Below, piece by piece: positions 9,139 through 17,649 of a stretch of 64,000 nucleotides of DNA. Numbering within the stretch: the first letter of the stretch is position 1; each line of letters begins with the position of its first letter. The stretch comes from Yimella lutea (GTDB lineage Bacteria > Actinomycetota > Actinomycetes > Actinomycetales > Dermatophilaceae), in contig NZ_VFMO01000001.1 in assembly GCF_006715095.1 (NCBI RefSeq), positions 2,232,001 through 2,296,000 of the forward strand, in the 5' to 3' direction. Made by a program: the position numbers and the translations under genes. The notes beneath the pieces were generated by a model. That model had not been told where the DNA came from. It made no database searches and saw nothing but the letters and a program-made list of their open reading frames with translations.

Positions 9139-9759
9139 ATGGCCCGCTATTACGACGTCCACCCGGTCGACCCGCAGCCGCGCAGCATCAATCAGGCGGT
9201 CGACATCCTGCGCGACGGCGGCCTGATCGCATATCCGACAGACTCCTGCTTCGCGCTCGGTGCGATGCTCGGCAATGCCGACGCGAAGGATCGGATCATG
9301 CGCATCCGGCAGCTGGACGACAAGCACCACTTCACGCTGATGTGTCACGACTTCGCACAGCTCGGCCAGTTCGTGATCATCGACAACAAGGTGTTCCGTG
9401 CGCTGAAGGCCGCGACGCCGGGCCAGTACACCTTCATCCTGCCGGCCACCTCCGAGGTGCCGCGAAGGTTCATGCACGCCAAGAAGAAGACCGTCGGGGT
9501 GCGCATTCCGAGTCACCCGGTGGTGCACTCGTTGCTCAGCGCCCTCGGCGAACCGCTGCTGACCAGCACCCTGTTGCTACCCGGTGAGGACGAACCGATG
9601 GTCGACGGCTGGTCGATCAAGGATCGCCTCGATCACGAGGTGGACGCCGTCATCGACAGCGGGGAGTGCGGCACCGAACCGACCACCGTCGTGGACTTCG
9701 CGTCCGGCTACCCCGAGATCGTCCGGGTCGGTGCCGGCGATCCCACGCCCTTCGAGTGA
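9139..9759 (+). CDS. YciO/Sua5-like threonylcarbamoyl-AMP synthase family protein
   Basis: 206 residues of the YrdC/Sua5 fold. The N-terminal GGLIAYPTDSCFALG and RIRQLDDKHHFTLMC motifs correspond to the nucleotide/bicarbonate-binding KxR(x)S region, and TPGQYTFILPA and KTVGVRIP follow. The single-domain length and the divergent active-site motif place it with YciO rather than with the TsaC/Sua5 enzyme that makes threonylcarbamoyl-AMP for tRNA t6A. Whether it has that activity is uncertain. The start is set by the leaderless promoter at 9127. Confidence 0.83.
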   Translation: MARYYDVHPVDPQPRSINQAVDILRDGGLIAYPTDSCFALGAMLGNADAKDRIMRIRQLDDKHHFTLMCHDFAQLGQFVIIDNKVFRALKAATPGQYTFILPATSEVPRRFMHAKKKTVGVRIPSHPVVHSLLSALGEPLLTSTLLLPGEDEPMVDGWSIKDRLDHEVDAVIDSGECGTEPTTVVDFASGYPEIVRVGAGDPTPFE

Positions 9760-9760
9760 C

Positions 9761-9990
9761 TCAGCGGCCGGCGTCGGCGGAGACCGGCGCCGCGTCCTGG
9801 ATGCGCAGGAAGGGTCGCGCTTGTTCGATCTCGTAGGCGAGTTCGAGCAGCAGTCGCTCCTTGCCCTTTTCTGCCGAGAGCATGAAGCCGTTCGGAACAC
9901 CGCTGCGCGACAACCTCATCGGCACCGAGACGGCTGTCGGCCAGTATGACCAGCCTTCCGACTCCGGGGAAGGATTCGTCGGCATCGCGG
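9761..9990 (-). pseudogene. Remnant of an amidase C-terminus
   Basis: The minus-strand frame ending at 9761 encodes a stretch with PTAVSVPMRLSRSGVPNG, then FMLSAEKGKERLLLELAYEIEQ. This matches the final part of amidase-signature enzymes, where a P-AVSVP-G-S-GLP-G strand and a terminal helix follow the catalytic domain. The Ser-Ser-Lys catalytic region is absent, and the frame runs into the qor start within 80 residues. It is best read as a decayed 3' fragment. The identification is by eye and moderate. Confidence 0.5.
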
Positions 9991-9993
9991 CCA

Positions 9994-9999
9994 TAGAGT
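9994..9999 (+). promoter_or_regulatory. -10 box of a leaderless quinone oxidoreductase promoter
   Basis: TAGAGT ends six bases before the ATG at 10006. Confidence 0.5.
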
Positions 10000-10005
10000 G
10001 AACAC

Positions 10006-10983
10006 ATGACGCGCGCACTCATGGTGACCGAACACGGCGACCGATCCGTTCTCGCAGTGCAGGACGTCGATGTCGTACCGCCCGGGCCGGACGAGATCCA
10101 GGTGCAGGTGGCCGCCATCGGAGTCAACTTCATCGACGTCTACAAGCGGCAGGGCGTCTACGCCGGTGACACCCCGTTCGTCCTGGGCGAGGAGGCTGCC
10201 GGCGAGGTCGTGGCTGTCGGTGACGGCGTGGCAGATTTCGCCGTCGGCGACCGAGTTGCCTGGGGCCAATCCGGCGGCAGCGCAGCCGAACTGGTGAACG
10301 TGAAGGCGTCTGTCGTGGTGCCCGTGCCCGACGGTCTGGGTCTCGATATCGCCGCGGCGGCGATGCTGCAGGGGATGACGGCTCATTACCTGGTCAACTC
10401 CACCTGGCCGGTGCAGCGCGATCAGGTCGCGCTCGTCCACGCCGCTGCCGGAGGCGTGGGTCAGCTGCTGGTGCAGATGATCGGGGCCAAAGGGGCCGAC
10501 GTCATTGCGACGGCCGGCAGCGAGGACAAACTGCGCATCGCGCACGATCTGGGTGCCGCACACACGATCAACTACCGCGAGTTCGAAGGTGAAGCCTTGG
10601 CCCACGAGGTCCGACGGGTGGCCGGGCGCGGCGTCGACGTCGTGTACGACGGCGTGGGCGAGACGACCTTCGACGCGTCCCTGGCCAGCCTGCGTCCACG
10701 CGGGATGATGGTGCTCTTCGGCGGAGCGAGCGGACAGGTGCCGCCGTTCGACCTGCAGCGCCTCAACAGTGGAGGGTCGCTGTTCGTCACCCGCCCCACG
10801 CTGCGTGACTACCTGCTCGACCGCGACGAATTGCTCTGGCGTGCACGCGAAGTGCTCGGTGGGTTGGCCGACGGCTCGTTGCGTCTGGAGATCGGGGCGA
10901 GTTACCCGATCGACCGAGCGGCAGCGGCTTATGAGGCTCTCGAGGGCCGCCGAACGACCGGCAAGGTGATCCTGACTCCCTGA
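10006..10983 (+). CDS. qor: NAD(P)H:quinone oxidoreductase, zeta-crystallin type
   Basis: A zinc-free medium-chain dehydrogenase of 325 residues. It has the GVNFIDVYKRQG motif typical of quinone reductases near residue 40, the FVLGEEAAGEVVAVG segment, a Rossmann AAAGGVGQLLVQ nucleotide-binding loop and C-terminal TTGKVIL. The catalytic zinc ligands of alcohol dehydrogenases are absent. The expected role is one-electron reduction of quinones with NADPH in the cytosol. It stands alone, with a leaderless promoter and a terminator. Confidence 0.88.
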   Translation: MTRALMVTEHGDRSVLAVQDVDVVPPGPDEIQVQVAAIGVNFIDVYKRQGVYAGDTPFVLGEEAAGEVVAVGDGVADFAVGDRVAWGQSGGSAAELVNVKASVVVPVPDGLGLDIAAAAMLQGMTAHYLVNSTWPVQRDQVALVHAAAGGVGQLLVQMIGAKGADVIATAGSEDKLRIAHDLGAAHTINYREFEGEALAHEVRRVAGRGVDVVYDGVGETTFDASLASLRPRGMMVLFGGASGQVPPFDLQRLNSGGSLFVTRPTLRDYLLDRDELLWRAREVLGGLADGSLRLEIGASYPIDRAAAAYEALEGRRTTGKVILTP

Positions 10984-10993
10984 CGTGCGGCGC

Positions 10994-11014
10994 CGGATCC
11001 CTTACCGGGATCCG
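10994..11014. terminator. Hairpin terminator after qor
   Basis: CGGATCCC and GGGATCCG form a perfect eight-bp stem around a five-base loop, 11 bases after the qor stop and before the end of the convergent LLM gene. Confidence 0.6.
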
Positions 11015-11049
11015 ACGACACAACTCGCCGGCGAGTCACCGTGTCTCGA

Positions 11050-12063
11050 TCAGCCGGGCAGACCCCAGACCTGCGCAAGCGCGTCGTAGGACTCGCGACG
11101 GTGCTGCGGGTCGAAGGTGTACGTCGTCACGATGACCTCGTCGAGGGAGTGCTCCTCGACGAACTCGCTCAACCGGTCGTGGACGGTCTGCGCCGTCCCG
11201 ACGAAGGTCGCGCGCTCGTCGGGTCGCCCGGCGAACTGCAGTGCTGCCTCCGGGATGACCGTCGAGAGGTCGTCGACCGGCGGCAGCAGCGGGCCGAGTT
11301 GTCCGGTGCGCAGGTGGACGCGCATCTGCTGCGAGGTGGTGAACAGCCGCTCCGCCTCGGCCTGGGTGTCGGCGATGATCACGTTCGCCCCCGCCATCAC
11401 CGTCGGCCGGTCCACCTGTGCTGTGCGCACGTCGGCCTGGAAGTGCTCGCGGTACACCTGCAGCGCCTCCCGGATTTGCTGCGGTGCGAAGTGGGAGGCG
11501 AACGAGTAGGGCAGCCCGAGTGCGGCCGCCACCTGTGCGCCGCCGGTGGACGACCCGAGCATCCACACCGGGACGTTCGTGCCCTCGCCGGGGATCGCTC
11601 GGACGCCGCCGGGCAGCGACCGCGGCTCGCCCAGCAGATCGATGATCGCGACGACGTCCGATGCGAACGAGTTCAGGTCCGGTTCGCCGCGCCGCAGGGC
11701 GGCAGCGGTCATCGGGTCGGTGCCGGGGGCGCGTCCGATGCCGAGATCGAAACGGTCGCCGTACAAGGTGGCGAGGGTGCCGTAGTACTCGGCGACCATC
11801 AGGGGTGCGTGGTTGGGCAGCATGACCCCGCCGCTGCCCAGGCGGATGCGTTCGGTGTGGTGTGCCAGGTCGGCCAGCACCACCGAACTCGCGGACGCCA
11901 TGAAGGTCGTACTCCCGTGATGCTCGGCCACCCAGAGGCGCTTGTAACCGAGGCGATCCACATCGGCCGCGAGGGTGCGCGTGTGGTCGAAGGCGGTCGA
12001 GCGCGCCATTCCTTCGCTGACCGGGACGAGTTCGAGGACCGAGAGCGGGATAACTGGGTTCAC
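11050..12063 (-). CDS. LLM class flavin-dependent oxidoreductase
   Basis: A luciferase-like monooxygenase of 337 residues. It has the LWVAEHHG segment near residue 45, the GSGGVMLPNHAPL strand, the RFDLGIGRAPGTDP motif and MLGSSTGGAQVAAALGLPY, typical of the MsnO8/YhbW-like LLM subfamily. It probably uses FMN or F420; the substrate is unknown. The GTG at 12063 is the only start that keeps the conserved PLSVLELVPV N-terminus. It is divergent from the glcD-like gene. Confidence 0.82.
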   Translation of the reverse strand: MNPVIPLSVLELVPVSEGMARSTAFDHTRTLAADVDRLGYKRLWVAEHHGSTTFMASASSVVLADLAHHTERIRLGSGGVMLPNHAPLMVAEYYGTLATLYGDRFDLGIGRAPGTDPMTAAALRRGEPDLNSFASDVVAIIDLLGEPRSLPGGVRAIPGEGTNVPVWMLGSSTGGAQVAAALGLPYSFASHFAPQQIREALQVYREHFQADVRTAQVDRPTVMAGANVIIADTQAEAERLFTTSQQMRVHLRTGQLGPLLPPVDDLSTVIPEAALQFAGRPDERATFVGTAQTVHDRLSEFVEEHSLDEVIVTTYTFDPQHRRESYDALAQVWGLPG

Positions 12064-12139
12064 GGTTGGTCAAACCACTCCACGGGCGAGGTTGTTCCGC
12101 GTCCTAGGGTGAGGGCGGAATCGAATCCAGGAGGTCACG

Positions 12140-13525
12140 ATGAGCGCGAGCCGAGAAGCGCAGGCCGGTGTGGTCCAGGAACTGACCGATGAACTGGGCG
12201 CAGACGTGGTGCGCACCAGCGACGAGCAGCGCGAGGCCTACCGTTACGACTGGGCCCGTGACCCGGACGCGGTGTTGCCGTTGGCGGTTGTGCTGCCTCG
12301 GAACGTCGAACAGGTGCAGGCGACGATGCGATGGGCCACGCGGCACGGAGTATTCGTGATTCCGCGCGGCGCCGGCTCCGGCTTGTCCGGTGGTGCGAGT
12401 GCCCAGGCCGGCAGCATCGTGCTCTGCCTCGAACGGATGACCGCGATCGAGGTCGATCCGGCCACCCGAACCGCACGCGCGCAGGCGGGAGCGCTGAACG
12501 CATCCGTCAAGCAAGCCGCTGCCGAACACGGTCTGTGGTACCCGCCGGACCCGTCGTCCTTCCAGATCTCCACCATCGGCGGCAACGTCGCGACCAATGC
12601 CGGCGGCCTGTGCTGCGTGAAGTACGGGGTCACCGTCGACTACGTGCTGGGTCTGCAGGTGGTGCTGGCCGACGGTCGGCTCATCACCCTCGGCGGCCCG
12701 CGACTGAAGGACGTCGCCGGTCTGCCGCTGATCAAGTTGCTGGTCGGCAGCGAGGGCACCCTCGGCATCGTCACCGAGGTGTTGTGTCGCCTGGTGCCGA
12801 AACTGCCCGAACCTGCGACGTTGGTCGCCATCTTCGAGACGCTGACGGACGCGGCTCGAGCGGTGGTAACCACCTGCGCGACCAGTCGTCCTTCGATGGT
12901 CGAACTCATCGACAACGCGTCGATCAACGCGGTCGAGGACCACCGAGCGATGGGCCTCGACCGTGCGGCCGGCGCGATGCTGCTCATCCAGTCGGACGCC
13001 GCCGGCGAGTCGCGCGCCCTCGAACTCGCGGCCGCGCGCGCGGCGTGCGAAGAAGCGTCCGCGACCGAGATCTTCGAGACCGACGACCCGGACGAGGGCG
13101 CGATGTTCGTCGAAGCACGACGCGCTGTGTTCCCGGCCCTCGAACGGCTCGGTGCCTACATGCTGGAGGACGTCGGAGCACCGGTGCCGCTGCTGCCCGA
13201 ACTCGTCGGGGGAGTGGCCGACATCGCGGCAGAGCACGATTTGCTGATCGCTGTGGTGGCTCACGCGGGTGACGGCAACACCCATCCGGTCATCGTGTAC
13301 GACGCGTCGAACGAGGATGAAAAGCGGCGCGCTGCAACGGCTTTCACCCAGATCATGGAGTTGGCGCTCTCGCTCGGAGGAACGATCACCGGCGAGCACG
13401 GAGTCGGGCGGCTCAAGCAGCCGTTGCTGTCGCGCCAGCTCGGTGAGGACGTGATGGGTCTGCAACACGCGATCCGGAAGGTCTGGGATCCGCAGGGCCT
13501 GCTCAATCCCGGCGCCGGGTACTGA
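12140..13525 (+). CDS. glcD: FAD-linked oxidase, glycolate/lactate dehydrogenase GlcD type
   Basis: 461 residues with an FAD-binding PCMH domain in the N-terminal half (PRGAGSGLSGGA and STIGGNVATNAGGL, the diphosphate-binding loops) and a C-terminal FAD-oxidase domain ending in GEHGVGRLK and NPGAGY. Proteins of this class oxidise 2-hydroxyacids such as glycolate or D-lactate. The GlcE and GlcF partners are not nearby, so a stand-alone D-lactate or 2-hydroxyacid dehydrogenase is possible. AGGAGG stands seven bases before the ATG, and TAGGGT at 12105-12110 is a plausible -10 box with a short leader. Confidence 0.87.
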   Translation: MSASREAQAGVVQELTDELGADVVRTSDEQREAYRYDWARDPDAVLPLAVVLPRNVEQVQATMRWATRHGVFVIPRGAGSGLSGGASAQAGSIVLCLERMTAIEVDPATRTARAQAGALNASVKQAAAEHGLWYPPDPSSFQISTIGGNVATNAGGLCCVKYGVTVDYVLGLQVVLADGRLITLGGPRLKDVAGLPLIKLLVGSEGTLGIVTEVLCRLVPKLPEPATLVAIFETLTDAARAVVTTCATSRPSMVELIDNASINAVEDHRAMGLDRAAGAMLLIQSDAAGESRALELAAARAACEEASATEIFETDDPDEGAMFVEARRAVFPALERLGAYMLEDVGAPVPLLPELVGGVADIAAEHDLLIAVVAHAGDGNTHPVIVYDASNEDEKRRAATAFTQIMELALSLGGTITGEHGVGRLKQPLLSRQLGEDVMGLQHAIRKVWDPQGLLNPGAGY

Positions 13526-13544
13526 ACGGCTCTGCGGTGTAGTA

Positions 13545-13558
13545 GTTGATAGATCAAC
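13545..13558. promoter_or_regulatory. 14-bp palindrome, MarR-type operator candidate
   Basis: GTTGATAGATCAAC is a perfect 6-2-6 palindrome located 11 bases upstream of the -10 box of the dioxygenase gene. TTGAT-n-ATCAA palindromes are typical MarR-family operators. No MarR gene lies nearby, so the regulator would act in trans. Confidence 0.45.
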
Positions 13559-13568
13559 AAAAACTGCC

Positions 13569-13574
13569 TACGCT
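13569..13574 (+). promoter_or_regulatory. -10 box of a leaderless dioxygenase promoter
   Basis: TACGCT ends six bases before the ATG at 13581, downstream of the GTTGAT palindrome. Confidence 0.5.
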
Positions 13575-13580
13575 GCATCC

Positions 13581-14363
13581 ATGAGCGAACGTATGCCGGT
13601 GATCTATCTGTCCCATGGTGCGCCGCCGCTCGCCGACGACCGCACATGGGCGAGCGAGCTGTCCGCGTGGTCCACGAGGCTGCCCACCCCACGCAACGTG
13701 CTGATCGTCTCGGCGCACTGGGAGAACAGCCCGATCACGGTGTCTTCGACCACCGGTGCACCACTGACCTACGACTTCTGGGGCTTCGACCCGAAGTACT
13801 ACGAGGTGACCTACCAACCGCCGGCCGCGGACGAACTCGCCGCCTCGGTGGCCCGCAATGTCGCCGATCTCGGTCCCGTCTTCCAGGACCAGGATCGCGG
13901 ACTCGATCACGGTGCCTACGTGCCGATGGTCGAGATGTACCCCGACGCCGAGGTGCCGGTTCTGCAGGTCTCCCTGCCGACGCTCGACCCACGCAGCCTG
14001 TTCGACTTCGGCCGCAAGCTGTCGACACTGCGCGACGAAGGCACTCTCATCGTCGGCTCCGGGTTCACCACCCACAACCTGGGGTGGTTCCACCCGTCCG
14101 AACCGGCGGACGCCCCTGCCCCGACGCCATCTCGCGAGTTCGACCACTGGGCGGCCGAGCGCGTGGGCGCCGGGGACGTCGACGCCATCCTCGACTGGGA
14201 GTCCAAGGCGCCCGCGGCCCGTGAGGCGCACCCGCGCTCGGAGCACTGGGCACCACTGTTCGTCGCCCTCGGCGCGGGCTCCGTCGATGGTGCGGTCAGC
14301 GGGAGCAGTGAGATCGACGGGTTCTGGTACGGACTCAGCAAACGATCGTGGAGTTTCGCCTGA
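13581..14363 (+). CDS. DODA-type extradiol aromatic ring-opening dioxygenase (YgiD/LigB family)
   Basis: 260 residues of the LigB-like class III extradiol dioxygenase family. The metal ligands are visible as His in YLSHGAPP near the N-terminus, His in VSAHWENSP, a conserved His in LDHGAYVPM and another in SGFTTHNLGW. E. coli YgiD and plant DODA are relatives that cleave DOPA-like catechols with Fe/Zn; the substrate here is unknown. The gene is expressed from a leaderless promoter under a palindromic operator candidate. It ends 19 bp from the convergent SDR gene. Confidence 0.85.
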   Translation: MSERMPVIYLSHGAPPLADDRTWASELSAWSTRLPTPRNVLIVSAHWENSPITVSSTTGAPLTYDFWGFDPKYYEVTYQPPAADELAASVARNVADLGPVFQDQDRGLDHGAYVPMVEMYPDAEVPVLQVSLPTLDPRSLFDFGRKLSTLRDEGTLIVGSGFTTHNLGWFHPSEPADAPAPTPSREFDHWAAERVGAGDVDAILDWESKAPAAREAHPRSEHWAPLFVALGAGSVDGAVSGSSEIDGFWYGLSKRSWSFA

Positions 14364-14382
14364 GCCGAGGTCTGCGCTGCGG

Positions 14383-15183
14383 TCAGTCGGCGAGCAAGGA
14401 CGCCTGGTAACGACGCATTCCGCGCAGCCAGCGCTCGTGATCCGACGTCTTCTGTCGCATCATCTCAAGCACCTGGGCGTGCGGCAGGATCAGGAATTGC
14501 TGCGCCGCAACGGCTTCCAGCACCTCCTGCGCAACCGTGTCGGGCGTCAGCACGCCTCCCGCCGACAGCACGGCGTTGGTGGCCGCCATTCCGAGCCGGT
14601 CGCCACTGTCGCGACCGGCGTACAGGATCGCGGTCTCGACTCCCATGGGGCACAGGCAGCTGACTCCGACGCCCTGATCGCCGAAGGTGATGCTGAGCCA
14701 TTCCGCGTAAGCGACTGCAGCGTGTTTGGTGACGGTGTAGGTGGCCGATCCGATCTGGGTGAGCAGGCCTGCCGCGGAGGCCGTGCTGACGAAGTAGCCG
14801 GATCCGGCCTCCACCCAGCGGGGGACCAGGCGCTGTGCCGCCCGGATATGAGCGCGGGTGTTGACCTCGAAGCTGTGGTCCCACTGCTGCTCGGTGACCT
14901 CGAGTCCGCTGGCGCCGATCACGCCGGCATTCGCGAAGTAGAGGTGGACGTCGCCGAAGCGGTCGTCGGCCACGCCGATCAACTCGTCGATCACACCGGG
15001 ATCGGCCACATCACCGGTGACGGCAACTGCGCTGTCGCCCAATTCTTCTGCGACGTCCTGCACGGTGGGGGACAGGTCGGCGAGCACGACCCGTGCACCG
15101 CCTCCCACCAGCGCTCGTCCGAGTGCGGCGCCGATGCCTGCGCCCGCTCCGGTGACGATCGCCACCTTGCCGTCGATGTCCAC
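14383..15183 (-). CDS. Short-chain dehydrogenase/reductase
   Basis: A classical SDR of 266 residues. It has the NAD(P)-binding TGAGAGIG glycine motif near residue 13, YFANAGV (an NAG motif) and the catalytic Ser and YxxxK (STASAAG and YTVTKHA). The substrate is unknown. The GTG at 15183 was preferred because AGGAG lies five bases upstream and the protein then begins directly at the first beta strand. The upstream ATG at 15240 would add 19 residues of Ser/Thr-rich low-complexity sequence and has a weak ribosome site. Confidence 0.82.
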   Translation of the reverse strand: MDIDGKVAIVTGAGAGIGAALGRALVGGGARVVLADLSPTVQDVAEELGDSAVAVTGDVADPGVIDELIGVADDRFGDVHLYFANAGVIGASGLEVTEQQWDHSFEVNTRAHIRAAQRLVPRWVEAGSGYFVSTASAAGLLTQIGSATYTVTKHAAVAYAEWLSITFGDQGVGVSCLCPMGVETAILYAGRDSGDRLGMAATNAVLSAGGVLTPDTVAQEVLEAVAAQQFLILPHAQVLEMMRQKTSDHERWLRGMRRYQASLLAD

Positions 15184-15340
15184 GAGATCTCCTGGGGTTG
15201 TCGTCGATGGTGCAGTGGTCGAGTCCTGATTCAAGCTCATCAGTCCTGGCGATGCGCAGCAGTCCCGCCGAATCAGACTGCCGTCAGGGTAACGCGAGCA
15301 CTTGTATTGAACACTTGGGCAAATTGGGCGCCTCCGGAGA

Positions 15341-15504
15341 GCGTAAGCCGCTACCCGGTCAGACGCGCTGGCCGGCCGGATCTGGGCTCGGTGGTGCGAC
15401 CTTGCCCCGACGTGCAGTTGCTGGAACAGGCGATCGGGTTCGGTCCGAAGGTCGACCTCGCCGAGGGTGTCCGCTGCTGCGGGGAGTGGTACCGAAAGGC
15501 GTGA
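15341..15504 (+). pseudogene. C-terminal remnant of a sugar-nucleotide epimerase/dehydratase
   Basis: The plus-strand frame ending in TGA at 15502 reads RRAGRPDLGSVVRPCPDV, then QLLEQAIGFGPKVDLAEGVR and an EWYRK end. A LLGF-PKV-L-EG-R-T-EWYR tail is the standard C-terminus of NAD-dependent epimerases such as UDP-glucose 4-epimerase. GC at third codon positions is high, but no start, Rossmann domain or active site remains. It lies between two minus-strand genes. Confidence 0.45.
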
Positions 15505-15528
15505 GATCTGCTTGTCCCGCGCTCAACG

Positions 15529-16467
15529 TCAAGACGAGACTCCGCAGACGGGGAGCCGGCGGCCACTTCGGTGGCTGACCGGCTCCTTCGTCACCGGGTC
15601 GACGAACTCGATGGTGGCTGCGAGCAACTGCAGTGGGGTGCTGAAGTCGCTCCGCGCGACCTGCAGCTGCCGGGGGTACAGCGGGTCACCGATGATCGGT
15701 GCACCGAGGTGGCTCATCGTCGCCCGCAGTTGATGCGTCCGTCCGGTGACCGGCCGTAGCTCGTACCGAGCGTCGTCGCCACGGTGTTCGACCCGTCGGA
15801 TCCTGGTGTGAGAGTTGGGTTCCGGGTGGGCAACCTCGACACGGGTTGCGTGCTCGCCGTGCACCTTCGTCAGGTGCAGGTACACATCGGTGGTTTGGTC
15901 GAAGTCCTCCAGCGCGGGCGCCAGTGCGAGGTAGGTCTTGACGACTCTTCGGGTGGCGAACAACTCCTGGTAGGGGCCACGCCACCGCGGGTCCTTGGTC
16001 AGCACCAGCACGCCGCTGGTCAGCCGGTCGAGCCGATGAGCCGGACTGAGCAACGGCAGATCGAGTTCGTCTCGCAATCGTGCAACGGCGGTCTGGACGA
16101 TGTGGCTGCCACGAGGCATCGTCGCCAGGAACGGTGGCTTGTCGACGACCAGAATCCGCTCGTCCTCGTGGATGACCGGGATTCCGAACGGTACGACCGG
16201 CTCGGGTGCGAACTCCCGCCGGACGAACACCACCCGTCCGGCGACGTAGGGCGTGGAGCGACCGACCTGCGTACCGTCGGGTTCTGCGACATCTCCCGCG
16301 TCGAGCTTGGCATCGACCTCGTCCGGCGTGAGCGCCGACAGACGTTCGACGAGGTGATCACGCACCGTTGTCCAAGAATCATTGTGCGGCAGCGATATTC
16401 GCATCGCGTCGATGCCGTGTTCCTGTGGAAACGGTGATCGTGGACGGTGGCGGCGACTACGACTCAT
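15529..16467 (-). CDS. RluA-family rRNA/tRNA pseudouridine synthase
   Basis: 312 residues with the RluA/RluD signature HRLDRLTSGVLVL, whose Asp is the catalytic residue, followed by KTYLAL and GRTHQLRATMSHLG. The N-terminal RPRSPFPQEHGIDA stretch is characteristic of an actinobacterial subgroup and supports the long start at 16467. It isomerises uridine to pseudouridine in structured RNA; the target site is unknown. It lies 18 bp downstream of rlmC, making a two-gene RNA-modification unit. Confidence 0.86.
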   Translation of the reverse strand: MSRSRRHRPRSPFPQEHGIDAMRISLPHNDSWTTVRDHLVERLSALTPDEVDAKLDAGDVAEPDGTQVGRSTPYVAGRVVFVRREFAPEPVVPFGIPVIHEDERILVVDKPPFLATMPRGSHIVQTAVARLRDELDLPLLSPAHRLDRLTSGVLVLTKDPRWRGPYQELFATRRVVKTYLALAPALEDFDQTTDVYLHLTKVHGEHATRVEVAHPEPNSHTRIRRVEHRGDDARYELRPVTGRTHQLRATMSHLGAPIIGDPLYPRQLQVARSDFSTPLQLLAATIEFVDPVTKEPVSHRSGRRLPVCGVSS

Positions 16468-16485
16468 GAATGACCCACTGCCGGA

Positions 16486-17625
16486 TCATGTACGGCTCAG
16501 CTGCACCAGCACCTCGTGGTGACTGCTCTGCGGAAACATGTGGAACACCCGTGCTCGGTCGACGCCGAACGACGGGAGCAGAACGAGATCCGTCGCCAGG
16601 CTGCGTGGATTGCAACTGGAGTAGACGAGGTGACGGGTGCCCGAGCGCTCGAGCCATTTGCAGACGTCCGGGCCGATGCCCCGTCGGGGTGGGTTCACGA
16701 CGACGACGTCCGGCGCGGGCGCCGCAGCGACAGCTTCGAACGCGTCCCCCGCCACGAAGGTGAATCTGGATGTCGCACCTGCGGACTCGAGTTCGGCGGC
16801 CGTGCGCCGAGCACTGATGATTGCGTCCGGGGACAGTTCCGCTCCGAACACCTCCCGCACGCCTTGACCGGCAGCGGTCAACCCGAACCCGCCCACACCG
16901 CAGAACAGATCCAGCAGGACCGCGGGAGTGAGATCGCCGATCCAGTCCGCTGCCTGTGCGTACAGCTGAGTGGCGACGAATGTGTTCGTCTGGAAGAAGC
17001 TCGCCGGCCGCAGGTGCAGTCTGACCTCACCCATCCGCATCGGGAGGGTGTCGTGCTCGGTGAGGACGATCTCCTGCGCACCCTCCATCACCGCACGATG
17101 ATCGGGCAGCAGGTTCACCGACACGACCCTCGTGCCAGGAACGTGCTTGTGCAGCAACGGAATTGCTCGTTCCACCTTGCCCAGTTGCCCGGTGGAGCGC
17201 AGCACGAACCGGATCATGAACTCGCCGTCGGGGGAGTGGGTGACGATGAGATTCTTCAGCTCGCCGTTGCGGCTCGGGACGTCGTACGGCGTGAGCTCCG
17301 CTTCGGCGACGACCTCCCTCAGCAACGGCAGCGCGTCGGCCAAGGCGGGTTGGTACAGGCCGCACCCGGTGAGATCGACGCCGTTGCCGTGGTCGTCGAG
17401 GATGCCGAGGGTCGGTGCGCCGCGGCGTCCACCGACCACCAGCTTCGCCTTGTTGCGAAAACCCGACTCGGGTCCGGTCGCGGGTGGCAGCCATTGCTCG
17501 GCTCGGACGTGCTCGGCAAGAGTCCTCGCGACGAGGTCGTCGCCGTCGTGGACCTGCTGCGGGTACGGCACGTTCATGAACGTGCACGACCGGCACTCGT
17601 GCCGATCGAAGTACCCACAACGCAT
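16486..17625 (-). CDS. rlmC: 23S rRNA (uracil-5-)-methyltransferase, RlmC type
   Basis: 379 residues of the RumA/RumB/TrmA class. The N-terminal MRCGYFDRHECRSC provides Cys3, Cys11 and Cys14, which with a later Cys (TGCGLYQ) would bind a 4Fe-4S cluster as in RlmC. There is no N-terminal TRAM domain, which also favours RlmC. SAM-binding LDLFCGVGGFGL, the NPPRRG motif and the catalytic-Cys region YSSCNPRSLATD follow. It methylates C5 of a uracil in 23S rRNA (U747 in E. coli). The ATG at 17625 is set by a leaderless TATCCT box and by homology to MQC-like starts. Confidence 0.88.
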   Translation of the reverse strand: MRCGYFDRHECRSCTFMNVPYPQQVHDGDDLVARTLAEHVRAEQWLPPATGPESGFRNKAKLVVGGRRGAPTLGILDDHGNGVDLTGCGLYQPALADALPLLREVVAEAELTPYDVPSRNGELKNLIVTHSPDGEFMIRFVLRSTGQLGKVERAIPLLHKHVPGTRVVSVNLLPDHRAVMEGAQEIVLTEHDTLPMRMGEVRLHLRPASFFQTNTFVATQLYAQAADWIGDLTPAVLLDLFCGVGGFGLTAAGQGVREVFGAELSPDAIISARRTAAELESAGATSRFTFVAGDAFEAVAAAPAPDVVVVNPPRRGIGPDVCKWLERSGTRHLVYSSCNPRSLATDLVLLPSFGVDRARVFHMFPQSSHHEVLVQLSRT

Positions 17626-17632
17626 GGGGTCG

Positions 17633-17638
17633 AGGATA
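17633..17638 (-). promoter_or_regulatory. -10 box of a leaderless rlmC promoter
   Basis: TATCCT on the minus strand, seven bases before the rlmC ATG. Confidence 0.5.
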
Positions 17639-17649
17639 GGCGGACGCAA

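Noticed and set aside
12104..13468. A 454-codon minus-strand frame
   Set aside because: It lies antisense to the glcD-like gene, which has clear FAD-binding motifs; the antisense translation has none.
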